Below, piece after piece: positions 18,663 through 26,686 of a stretch of DNA of 64,000 nt. How positions within the stretch are numbered: the stretch's first letter is position 1; each line of letters starts with the position of its first letter. Position numbers and translations under genes: made by a program. The stretch covers positions 2,645,001-2,709,000 of the forward strand of contig NZ_CP077085.1 of the NCBI RefSeq assembly GCF_014268455.2, in the 5' to 3' direction. The notes beneath the pieces are model-generated. The model made no database searches and was not told the origin of the DNA. It saw only the letters and a list, made by a program, of their open reading frames with translations. This DNA comes from Pseudomonas shahriarae. Its GTDB lineage: Bacteria; Pseudomonadota; Gammaproteobacteria; Pseudomonadales; Pseudomonadaceae.

Positions 18663-19824
18663 ATTCTGGCCCCTGCTGATGGCCGGCAGTGTCGGTGCGA
18701 TGTCGGTCCAGGCCGCCACGGCCGATACCTTTGATCTGCTGGTGGGCAGCTACACCGCCGGCACCAGCGAAGGCATCTATCGCCTGCAGTTCGACAGCCG
18801 TACCGGCCAGTTCAGCGGCCCGCCGGTGCTGGCGGCCAAGGCGCAGAACCCGTCCTGGCTGACCTTGTCCCCGGACCAGAAACGCCTGTTCGTGGTCAAT
18901 GAAAACGGCCCGGGCCAGCAGGACGAAGTCGGGCGTGTCAGCAGCTATCGCATTGACCCGGCCAACCACCAACTGACCCTGATCAACCAGGTGCAGAGCC
19001 TGGGCAACGAACCCACCCACTCAAGCCTGGCCGCCGATGGGCGTTACCTGTTTGTTGCCAACTACTCGGTGCTGCAAGATCCGGGCGGCAGCCTGGCGGC
19101 CCTGCCGGTCGATGCCGAGGGCAGGCTGGCGCCACCGGTGCAACTGAGCGGGCACCCGGCCAGCGGCGTCAACCCCGAGCGCCAGGCGTCCAACCATGTG
19201 CATTCGGTGGTGTCGTCGCCGGATGGCAAGTACGTGTTTGTACAGGACCTGGGGGCGGACCGGATTTTTGCCTACCGCTACGACCCCAAGGCCAACCCTG
19301 AGCGGCCGCTGACCCCCGCCGATCCGGATTCCGTGCAGTTGCCGCCGGGCAGTGGCCCGCGTCACCTGCTGTTCAGTGCCGATGGCAAGCATGCCTGGCT
19401 GACCACCGAGATGAGCGCGCAGGTCGCGGTGTACGACTACCAGGACGGCAAACTGAGCGAACGCCAACGGGTGGACTTTGCCGCCGGGCAACCGCTGTCG
19501 GACAAGGCCGGCGCGGCATTGCACGCCTCCAGCGACGGCAGGTTCCTCTACGTCAGTAACCGTGGCACCGCCAATCAGATCGTGGTGTTCGCCATTGATC
19601 CGGCCAACGCACAGCTGAAAGAGATCCAGCGCCGCGCCGTGGACGGCGATCATCCCCGTGAGTTCAGCCTGGATCCGAGCGGCAGGTTCCTGTTGATTGC
19701 CAACCAGAAGAGCAACCAGATCGTGGTGATCGAGCGCGATAGCCAGACCGGCCAACTGGGCAAAACGGTACAAAAACTGCCGATTGATGCTCCCAGCGAT
19801 CTCAAGTTTCTGGTGCGTCAATAA
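18649..19824 (+). CDS. Periplasmic lactonase-family seven-bladed beta-propeller
   Basis: A 391-residue protein of the lactonase family (6-phosphogluconolactonase-type propeller, PF10282). An N-terminal signal peptide (KFWPLLMAGSVGAMSVQAATA) sends it to the periplasm, so a role in cytosolic pentose phosphate metabolism is unlikely. Repeated blade motifs such as PSWLTLSPDQKRLFVVNE, THSSLAADGRYLFVANYS, HSVVSSPDGKYVFVQDLG, GPRHLLFSADGKHAWL and HASSDGRFLYVSNRG match the family. GAGGA lies about ten bases before the ATG; a second ATG six bases later is also possible. It overlaps the preceding small gene and is followed by a hairpin at 19829-19851. The substrate lactone is not predictable. Confidence 0.85.
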   Translation: MLMRKFWPLLMAGSVGAMSVQAATADTFDLLVGSYTAGTSEGIYRLQFDSRTGQFSGPPVLAAKAQNPSWLTLSPDQKRLFVVNENGPGQQDEVGRVSSYRIDPANHQLTLINQVQSLGNEPTHSSLAADGRYLFVANYSVLQDPGGSLAALPVDAEGRLAPPVQLSGHPASGVNPERQASNHVHSVVSSPDGKYVFVQDLGADRIFAYRYDPKANPERPLTPADPDSVQLPPGSGPRHLLFSADGKHAWLTTEMSAQVAVYDYQDGKLSERQRVDFAAGQPLSDKAGAALHASSDGRFLYVSNRGTANQIVVFAIDPANAQLKEIQRRAVDGDHPREFSLDPSGRFLLIANQKSNQIVVIERDSQTGQLGKTVQKLPIDAPSDLKFLVRQ

Positions 19825-19828
19825 GCCA

Positions 19829-19851
19829 CAGGCCCCGGTGTACGGGGCCTG
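19829..19851 (+). terminator. Probable terminator of the lactonase gene
   Basis: A nine-base perfect stem (caggccccg / cggggcctg) with a five-base loop begins five bases after the lactonase stop. The following sequence (actccttgtatt) is only partly T-rich, so termination strength is uncertain. Confidence 0.55.
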
Positions 19852-19979
19852 ACTCCTTGTATTAATCCCAGTGATAACGGCTACTGTTTCAAAGCATTTC
19901 AGCGAGCCGGAACCCAGGCGTAAGTTTGCTCCAAGGCCTTCACAAGCCATCCAGCCAACTGAACACAAGGGTTACCGCC

Positions 19980-20159
19980 ATGAACTTCAATCTCTTCTCG
20001 ATCATTGCCGCTTCCGCTGTTTCCGCCACCGTCGCCTTGCCAGCCAGCGCCAGCGTGGAGATCAGCAGCAAAAAATCCAGCACCAGCGCCTACACCCAGA
20101 AATACCTGCAACAGAGCGCCAACTTCTACGCCGCCCTGGATCACAAGACCCCGCAGTGA
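19980..20159 (+). CDS. Tiny secreted protein, unknown function
   Basis: A 59-residue product. AAGGG lies nine bases before the ATG at 19980, which makes this the right start even though the frame is open further upstream. The first 24 residues form a clear signal peptide (MNFNLFSIIAASAVSATVALPASASV, cleavage after ASA). The mature part is about 35 residues, rich in Ser, Lys and Gln (EISSKKSSTSAYTQKYLQQS) and without cysteines. I do not recognise the family. It stands alone between the lactonase terminator and the convergent glutathione S-transferase gene. Confidence 0.7.
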   Translation: MNFNLFSIIAASAVSATVALPASASVEISSKKSSTSAYTQKYLQQSANFYAALDHKTPQ

Positions 20160-20172
20160 GCAGCACTCGGCT

Positions 20173-20778
20173 TCAGGTTTTTGCCATCACTGCGGTAAAC
20201 AACGGCGCCGCCAGAAAACGCTGCAGCCACTGCTGCAAACGCGGATACGGCGTTGTTGCAAACCACTCCCGATCCACATGGGCAAACTGGCGAATGAACG
20301 GCATCAGCGCCACGTCCGCCAGGCTCAGGTGATCGGCCAGCAGGTAATCACGTTGCGCCAGCAATCCCTCCAGCTGGCGCAAAAACACCTCGCCCTCGGC
20401 GCGATAGTGTTCCATCGGCTGCTCCGGGTAGCGCTCGGCGTATTTGTAGCGATTCAAATACACCTTGAAGGCCTGGTCATTCTCGCCAATCAATTGCGCC
20501 ATCAACCTCTGCGCCGCCGGATCAGCCTCGAGCAGCCAGTCCTCGGGGTCGTTCTGCGCCAACGCCCAGTGCATGATCGCCAGGCTCTCGTCGATCACCT
20601 GGCCACCCACACACAACACCGGCACCGTGCCCTTGGGTGACAGCGCCAACATCTCGGCCGGCTTGGCCTTGAGGCTGACCTCGACAATCCGCAGCGCCAC
20701 CCCTGAATACCGCAGGGCCATTCGCGCGCGCATGGCGTAGGGGCAACGACGGAACGAAAACAGCAGCGTCTCGCTCAC
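20173..20778 (-). CDS. Glutathione S-transferase family protein
   Basis: A 201-residue cytosolic enzyme. The N-terminal thioredoxin-like domain opens with LLFSFRRCPYAMRARMAL. The CPYA motif (Cys12) is typical of omega, beta and glutaredoxin-like GSTs that form mixed disulfides with glutathione. Then come KGTVPVL (the cis-proline loop) and DESLAIM (glutathione gamma-Glu binding). The C-terminal all-helical domain includes LSLADVALMPFIRQFAH, with the conserved buried Asp. The start codon overlaps the end of sbcC by four bases (20775-20778), so it is the last gene of an sbcD-sbcC-gst operon. The physiological substrate is unknown; reductive thiol chemistry is more likely than classical conjugation. 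Confidence 0.85.
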   Translation of the reverse strand: MSETLLFSFRRCPYAMRARMALRYSGVALRIVEVSLKAKPAEMLALSPKGTVPVLCVGGQVIDESLAIMHWALAQNDPEDWLLEADPAAQRLMAQLIGENDQAFKVYLNRYKYAERYPEQPMEHYRAEGEVFLRQLEGLLAQRDYLLADHLSLADVALMPFIRQFAHVDREWFATTPYPRLQQWLQRFLAAPLFTAVMAKT

Positions 20779-23700
20779 TTGACCTCCAGGGTGCTCAGGC
20801 CATTGCCCTGGCGCTTGACCTGGATCTGCACCGGTATCCGCTCGTGCATTTCCTGCACATGGGAAATCACCGCCACCTTGCGCCCCTGGGCCTGCAGGCC
20901 GTCGAGGGCATCCATCGCCAGTTGCAGGGATTCGGGGTCCAGGCTGCCGAAGCCTTCGTCGATAAACAACGACTCGATCTTCAAGGTGCTGGAGGCCATC
21001 GACGCCAGCCCCAGGGCCAGCGCCAGGGAGACCAGGAACGTCTCGCCGCCGGACAGCGAGTGCACCGAGCGCAGTTCATCGCCCATTTCCGTGTCCAGCA
21101 CCAGCAGGCCGAGCATGCTGCCGCCGCGCTTGAGGCGATAACGGCGTACCAGTTGGCGCAGTTGCACGTTGGCGTGGTGCACCAGCAGGTCGAGGTTGTA
21201 GGCCTGGGCGAACTTGCGGAACTTGTCGCCGGTGGCCGAGCCGATCAGCGCATCCAGCCGCGCCCAGCGCTGCCACTCTTCATAGGCCTTGGCGGTGGTG
21301 AGTGCCAGGCTCTGGTTGGCGTCCTGGCGTCGCTGGTCTTCGGCTTGTTGGGCGCGCAGTTCGGCGCAGTGTTTCTCGGCGTTGTGCAATTGCTGATTAA
21401 GGTCGGCCAGGGCCGCGTCCAGCTGTTCGGCGTCGAGGTTGCCGTTGTGCAGGGCCTGGTGGTCCTTGAGGCGTTGCTCGCGCTCTTGCAGCAGAACTTT
21501 GGCTTGCTCAATGGCTTTTTCGCTGTGCTGCACCTGCTGGCGCAGTGCGCTGACAGCCGCCTCGTCGAAGGCCAGCAGGTGCGCCAGGCCGGCGTCGTCA
21601 AGCTGCGGATGTTGGGCGCGCCACTCGCTGATACGGCTGTGCAACGCCTGGAGTTCGCTGTCCAGGGCTTGCTGGCGCTCCTGGCGGGCCTTGAGGTCGG
21701 CGGCCAATTGGATCAGTTCGCTGCGGGTGTCCTGCAACTGCTGATTGGCCTGGGTCTCACTCTGGCGCGCCTGTTCCACCGCCTGCTCAAGGTGCTGCTG
21801 CCAGTGCTCGGCACTGCTGTGCTCACCCACCAGGGCGCTGAGTTGTGCCTGGGCGGCCTGCTGTTGGGCGCTCAGCTCAGCCAATTGTTGCTGCAACACG
21901 GCCAGCTGTTGTTGGCGATGTTGCTGGCGGTCCTGTTCTTTTTCGAGGGTTTGCTGGCGCTGTTGCTGCTCGGCCAGTTCATCCTTCTGGTAGCCGAGCT
22001 GCTCCAGGCGCTGGCTGATCTGTTGGTCCAACAGCATGAACGTGGTCGCGGGCTCCGTGCGCAGGCCTTCGAGGGTCTCGGCCGGTAGCAGGCTGGCGAA
22101 AGCATTGAGCTCTTCGTCCAGGCGCTCGCGGTCGCTGGCCAGCTCCCGTTGCTGGTCGATCAACTGCTGGCGGGCCTGTTGGCTGGCATCCTGGGCGGCT
22201 TGCAACTGTTGCTGCAGGCGCCCGGCATTTTGTTGCAGGTTGAGCAGGGCGCCCTGGCGCTGTTCGTCCTGGGTGATGCTCTGGCTGAGCTGGCCCAGTT
22301 GCTGCGCCAGCCAGGCGCTGCGTTTGTCGCTGTCCTGGTTGAACAGGGTGGCGCTTAACGGATGGGCCTCGAGGCTCGGCGCCAGGGCCTGGCGCTGGGT
22401 CGCCAACTGCTCCTGCTGTTGCAGGAACTCCTTCTGCTGGGCGATCAAGCCGCCAACTTCGCCGCGCAGGTCGGTGAGCTTTTCCTTGAGGGTCTCGACG
22501 GCGAGCTGTGCAGTGGCCTCTTCGTTTTCATCGTGGCGCGTGAGGCTGTGCAACAAGGCTTCGGGCTGATGGTAAGGATGCTCGACGCTGCCGCACACCG
22601 GGCAGGGCTGATCATCCTGCAATTGCCCGCGCAACTCCTCGACACTGGCACTGCGTGCCAGCCGCTGACGCTCCAATAACTGCTTGGTCACGCTCAGGGT
22701 CTGCTCGGCCACTGTCAGCTCGGCCTTGGCTTGCAGGCCGGTCTGGTTCAACTGCTCGCGTTGTTGCTGGGCGGTGGCCTGCTTGAGGGCCAACTCCTGT
22801 TGTTGCTGCTCCAACTGCTGCTGGCTGTCCCAGAGCCGCGTCAGGTCTTCGAAGGCCCGTTGCTGCTTGCGATTGTCCTTGAGCAGGCTGTCGAGCAACT
22901 GGATCTGCTCGGCCACGGCATGGGGTTCGGCGCCGGCTTCCTGATACAGCAGGTCCAGGGCCGCGCGCTGCTGAGTCCATTGCTCGCTGACGCGGTTGGC
23001 GCGTTCTTCCAGTTGCGGCAGTTCGGCCTGGCCCTTGTTCAGGCGATTGCCGATCAGCATCAGTTGTTGCAGGCGGTCGCGGTAGGCGTTCCAGGCGTCG
23101 CTCAAGGGCGCCAGCCCGGCGCTGCGCTCAAGCTGTGCCGCCAGTTGTTGCAGGCGGCTGGCGACCTGCTGTTGCTGGGCGTGCAAGGCATCGAGTGCGG
23201 CCTGGCCCTCGGTGCAGGCGGTTTGCCCCAGTTGTAGTTGTTCGTTGCTCTGGGCCAGCTCGCGGGTCAGGCGGGCGAGGCTGCTTTGTTCCTCGAAGGC
23301 CTGGCGCAGCAGCGGCACCGCGTCGGTCTGTTGTTGCAGGGCTGCGGCCAAGGCGCTGTGTGCGCTGGCTTGCTGCTGTTGCAGCTGCTCCTGGCGCGTG
23401 TGCAGGGCGCTTTGTTGTTCAAGGTGCTGGCGGATCTGCGCGGCCAGGGGTTCCAGTTGGCCGGTCAATTCGCTGTGCCGCGCGAAATGATGACGCTGCG
23501 GTGCCAGTTGCTCCAAGTAGTTCAGGTCCTGGCGCTGCTGGCCTTGGCTGTCCCATTGCTGTTGGGCTTGCTGCAACTGTTCGGCTGCACTGTGCTGGCG
23601 CTCTTGCCACTCGCGCAGTTCCTTGAGCCAGGTGTGCTGCAGTTCCAGTTGCTTGAGCTGGGCCTGCTGGGTCTTGAGCTGGTGCTGGGCTGCGCTCAAC

Positions 23701-24413
23701 TGTTGATCCAGCTCGGCGCGGGCCTCGGCCGGCAACGGCGTGACGCCGGTCGCCTGGTCTTGCAGCAGCTTGTGGGCTTCCTTGGCCTCCCGTGCCTTGA
23801 CGAACGCACGCTGGCCCAACTGGGTGTAGAGCGCGGTGTCGGTGAGCTTTTCCAGCAGTTCGCTGCGCTCGTTGTCGTTGGCCTTGAGAAAGGCGCTGAA
23901 CTCACTTTGCGCCAGCAGCACGGCGCGGGTGAACTGTTCGAAGTTCAGGCCCAGGGCCAGTTCCAGCTGGGTCTTGTATTCGGTTTTCTGGCTGGCCAGC
24001 AGTTGCTCGCTGTCCAGGTCGATCAGGCTTTGCCGGCTGTTCTGCAGCTTGCCGCTGGCCTTGTCGCGGGCACGGTTGGCTTCCCAGCGCGCGCGGTAGC
24101 GCCGGCCGCTGACGCCGATAAAGTCCACCTCGGCATACCCGCCGCCGGTACCGCGGCGGATCAGGGTGCGCGGGTCGCCGATGGAGATATCGGTATCGGC
24201 ATCGGGCATTTTCGCCTGGCCGGTATCGCCCAGGCGTGGCACGGCGCCAAACAGCGCCAGGCACAGGGCGTCAAGCAAGGTACTTTTGCCGGCGCCGGTG
24301 GGCCCGGTGATCGCAAACAGGCCGGCACTGGCCAAGGGCTCGGCGGTAAAGTCGATCTCGAATGGCCCGGCCAGGGACGCGAGGTTTTTCAGGCGGATGG
24401 CGAGGATCTTCAT
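20775..24413 (-). CDS. sbcC: Exonuclease SbcCD, ATPase subunit SbcC
   Basis: The SMC/Rad50-type ATPase of the SbcCD nuclease, which cuts DNA hairpins and processes blocked or palindromic ends. It has 1,212 residues. The N-terminus carries Walker A GPTGAGKST (37-45). Long Gln-rich coiled coils flank a zinc hook CPVC (Cys604, Cys607). The C-terminus has the ABC signature LSGGETFLVSLALALGLA and Walker B ESLFIDEGFGSLD. The very high glutamine content of the coils is normal for pseudomonad SbcC. It follows sbcD with an ATGA-type four-base overlap. In this window its substrates are relevant: several long palindromes lie nearby, one only 100 bases upstream of sbcD. Confidence 0.96.
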   Translation of the reverse strand: MKILAIRLKNLASLAGPFEIDFTAEPLASAGLFAITGPTGAGKSTLLDALCLALFGAVPRLGDTGQAKMPDADTDISIGDPRTLIRRGTGGGYAEVDFIGVSGRRYRARWEANRARDKASGKLQNSRQSLIDLDSEQLLASQKTEYKTQLELALGLNFEQFTRAVLLAQSEFSAFLKANDNERSELLEKLTDTALYTQLGQRAFVKAREAKEAHKLLQDQATGVTPLPAEARAELDQQLSAAQHQLKTQQAQLKQLELQHTWLKELREWQERQHSAAEQLQQAQQQWDSQGQQRQDLNYLEQLAPQRHHFARHSELTGQLEPLAAQIRQHLEQQSALHTRQEQLQQQQASAHSALAAALQQQTDAVPLLRQAFEEQSSLARLTRELAQSNEQLQLGQTACTEGQAALDALHAQQQQVASRLQQLAAQLERSAGLAPLSDAWNAYRDRLQQLMLIGNRLNKGQAELPQLEERANRVSEQWTQQRAALDLLYQEAGAEPHAVAEQIQLLDSLLKDNRKQQRAFEDLTRLWDSQQQLEQQQQELALKQATAQQQREQLNQTGLQAKAELTVAEQTLSVTKQLLERQRLARSASVEELRGQLQDDQPCPVCGSVEHPYHQPEALLHSLTRHDENEEATAQLAVETLKEKLTDLRGEVGGLIAQQKEFLQQQEQLATQRQALAPSLEAHPLSATLFNQDSDKRSAWLAQQLGQLSQSITQDEQRQGALLNLQQNAGRLQQQLQAAQDASQQARQQLIDQQRELASDRERLDEELNAFASLLPAETLEGLRTEPATTFMLLDQQISQRLEQLGYQKDELAEQQQRQQTLEKEQDRQQHRQQQLAVLQQQLAELSAQQQAAQAQLSALVGEHSSAEHWQQHLEQAVEQARQSETQANQQLQDTRSELIQLAADLKARQERQQALDSELQALHSRISEWRAQHPQLDDAGLAHLLAFDEAAVSALRQQVQHSEKAIEQAKVLLQEREQRLKDHQALHNGNLDAEQLDAALADLNQQLHNAEKHCAELRAQQAEDQRRQDANQSLALTTAKAYEEWQRWARLDALIGSATGDKFRKFAQAYNLDLLVHHANVQLRQLVRRYRLKRGGSMLGLLVLDTEMGDELRSVHSLSGGETFLVSLALALGLASMASSTLKIESLFIDEGFGSLDPESLQLAMDALDGLQAQGRKVAVISHVQEMHERIPVQIQVKRQGNGLSTLEVK

Positions 24414-25651
24414 GGCAGTTGCTCCTCCTGTTGTACTTCCTGGAGCAGCACGGCGAAATCCTTGAGGGTCTGTTCGTCCACGTCATTGCCGTAGCTTTCC
24501 TGCCAGGCACGGCTGAACAATTCCTGGGGCGTGAGCTGGTCGAGTTCGATCAACTGCTCTTGGCCATGGTCCTGGCGTGCGCCGCTGCCGGCGTACTCGG
24601 CGGCGATGCGCACCAGGCGCACGGCCTTGCCCAGCAGGGCGTTTTCCACTTGCTGGCGCAGGTCGGGCTGGGGTTCGTCGAGGCGCACCCGCACCTCCAG
24701 CCACGGCTGGCGCTGGGTTTCGGCCAGCAGGTCGACATCGGGCAGCTCCGCCAGTTGCTTGAGGATCTCGGCCAGGGGGGCGGCTTCCAGGCGTTGCAGA
24801 TGCACGGCGCGGGGGATCAGGCGCGATTCGACGCTGACCAGGGTGTCGCCGTCCAGTTGCACGTCGAGAATCTGGTGTTGATAGCCGATTTCGGAGAACG
24901 ACAGCGGGATCGGCGAGCCGCAATAACGGATGCGCTCCTCACCATTGACCCGCTGCGGCTTGTGCAAATGGCCGAGGGCGACATAGCTGACACTGGCATC
25001 GAACAGACTGGCCGGCAGCGCTTCGGCGTTGCCGATGATCAGGCTGCGCTCGGAGTCTTCCGACACCGAGCCGCCGGCCATATGCGCGTGGCTGATGGCA
25101 ACCAGCGCCTGGCCCGGCTGGCGCTTGGCGTTGGCCGCCGCGATCAGGCGCTCATGCACCTGGCCGATACCCTTGAGGTAATCGTCGCCCAGCAGTGCGC
25201 CAGTGACCTCGGCCGGGCGCAGGAACGGCAGCGCCAGGCACCAGCCGGCCACAGCCCCGGTTTTGTCCGGTAGAGCAATCAGCAAGCGCTCCACATCCAG
25301 TTGCCCGTCATCCAGCCACAGCACCCGGCCCAGGGCATGGGTACGCAAGCGCCGCATCAACGGCGCCGGCAGCTCAATGCGCGAGCCGGAGTCGTGGTTG
25401 CCGGCGATCATCACAATCGTCAGGTCGGGGTTTTGTTCATGGGCGTTGATGATGAAGTCATACAGACGCTCCTGGGCCTTGAGCGGCGGGTTGACCGTGT
25501 CGAAGATATCGCCGGCAATCAACAGCACATCGGGGCAGTGCAGCTTGATCTGGCCCAGCAGCCACTCGAGAAAACAGGCGTGCTCGAAGTCGCGTTCCTG
25601 GCCGTGGAGGTTTTGGCCCAGGTGCCAGTCGGAGGTGTGAAACAGACGCAA
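24410..25651 (-). CDS. sbcD: Exonuclease SbcCD, nuclease subunit SbcD
   Basis: The Mre11-type metallophosphoesterase partner of SbcC (413 residues), giving Mn-dependent 3'-5' exonuclease and hairpin endonuclease activity. The metal-binding motifs are all visible: SDWHLGQ (Asp8, His10), LLIAGDIFDT (Asp48), VMIAGNHDSG (Asn-His-Asp) and later SHAHMAG and ALGHLHKPQ. The C-terminal region is the SbcC-binding part. It is the first gene of the sbcD-sbcC-gst operon. The start is the first Met of the conserved RLFHTSDWHLG segment. The 5' region borders a large palindromic repeat. Confidence 0.96.
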   Translation of the reverse strand: MRLFHTSDWHLGQNLHGQERDFEHACFLEWLLGQIKLHCPDVLLIAGDIFDTVNPPLKAQERLYDFIINAHEQNPDLTIVMIAGNHDSGSRIELPAPLMRRLRTHALGRVLWLDDGQLDVERLLIALPDKTGAVAGWCLALPFLRPAEVTGALLGDDYLKGIGQVHERLIAAANAKRQPGQALVAISHAHMAGGSVSEDSERSLIIGNAEALPASLFDASVSYVALGHLHKPQRVNGEERIRYCGSPIPLSFSEIGYQHQILDVQLDGDTLVSVESRLIPRAVHLQRLEAAPLAEILKQLAELPDVDLLAETQRQPWLEVRVRLDEPQPDLRQQVENALLGKAVRLVRIAAEYAGSGARQDHGQEQLIELDQLTPQELFSRAWQESYGNDVDEQTLKDFAVLLQEVQQEEQLP

Positions 25652-25754
25652 GGCGAACTCCGTGGGGAATAGGGAAAGGAGGGGAGTTTACCTGTAAATG
25701 GTAATGGGGCGCCCAAGATCAACAGCAAAGCCAGAGCGCAAAGCTACGGGGCTT

Positions 25755-26622
25755 TGTGGGAGCTGGCTTGTCGGTGATGGCGGGGTTGTGTACATATCCG
25801 TTGCTGCGGTCACGGCGGCTATTGGTTCCGCCCTTACGGCGGGTCACTTTTGGAAAAGAGCCCGGAGTGCCGGCCCAGCCAAAAGTAACCAAAAGGGCTC
25901 TTGCCCCACCACTCGGTGCCTCGCCTAGGCTCGGCATGCCCGCAGTCAGGCATTGCTCCGTGGGCCCGCCGCGATCGGCCATCCCTGGCCGTGTCGCGGC
26001 TACCCCGGCATCCATGCCGGGGTACCCACTGCGCAATACCTGCCTGCGGCCATCGTGGTTTAACGGGGCGCCTGAGATCAAGATCAAAAGCCAGATCAAA
26101 AACAGAGCAACAGCAAAGCCAGAGCGCGAAGCTGCATTCCCCTGTGGGAGCTGGCTTGTCGGGTCGCCGCATCGCTGCGATGGCGGTTCATCAGCCAATA
26201 CATTTATCGACTGATACACCGCCATCGCAGCGATGCGGCGACCCGACAAGCCAGCTCCCACAGGAGTACGCGCACGCCTCGACGATCAGGTCGGCTGTCA
26301 GGCCGCCTCGCTTTGCTTTTGATCTGAGGCGCCCCGTTAAACCACGCTGGCCGTCATCCGATTTTGATTTGGGGGTAACCCGGCAGGACGCCGGGTTAGC
26401 CGCGCTGGGCCATGGATGGCCCATCGCGGCGGCCCCCCAAATCAATGTCGGATGACGGGCACACCGAGCCTAGGCGAGGTGCCGAGTGGTGGGGCAAGAG
26501 CGCTTTGCTTACTTTGGCGCTCTTCCAAAGTGAGCCGCCGTAAGGGCGGAACCAATAGCCGCCGTGACCGCAGCAACGGATATGTACACAACCCCGCCAT
26601 CACCAACAAGCCAGCTCCCACA
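25755..26622. repeat. Large nested palindromic repeat, copy 2 (868 bp), bounded by REPs
   Basis: A near-continuous inverted repeat. The outer arms are REPs (tgtgggagctggcttgtcgg at 25755 and its mirror ending at 26622). Next inward come ggggttgtgtacatatccg and cggatatgtacacaacccc, then cgcccttacggcgg, then ctcttgccccaccactcgg with gcctcgcctaggctcgg mirrored at about 26465, then tggtttaacggggcgcct mirrored at about 26330. The centre is a long REPIN (26143-26262). The arms are about 400 bases each, diverged but alignable. The interior is nearly identical to the interrupted copy at 1575-3692. It fills the whole sbcD-batD intergenic gap, and I see no gene in it. Confidence 0.8.
26143..26262. repeat. 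Extended REPIN at the centre of palindromic repeat copy 2
   Basis: A 120-base palindrome. The arms, tgtgggagctggcttgtcgg through gtcgccgcatcgctgcgatggcgg, are mirrored almost perfectly on the other side and separated by about 30 bases. The arms are longer than those of the other REPINs because of the inserted gggtcgccgcatcgc segment. Confidence 0.85.
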
Positions 26623-26686
26623 GCAGTCCACGCATGCCCCAACGAATATGCCTGCGCCGAGCCCAATGTCGCTACAGCATGGGCAG

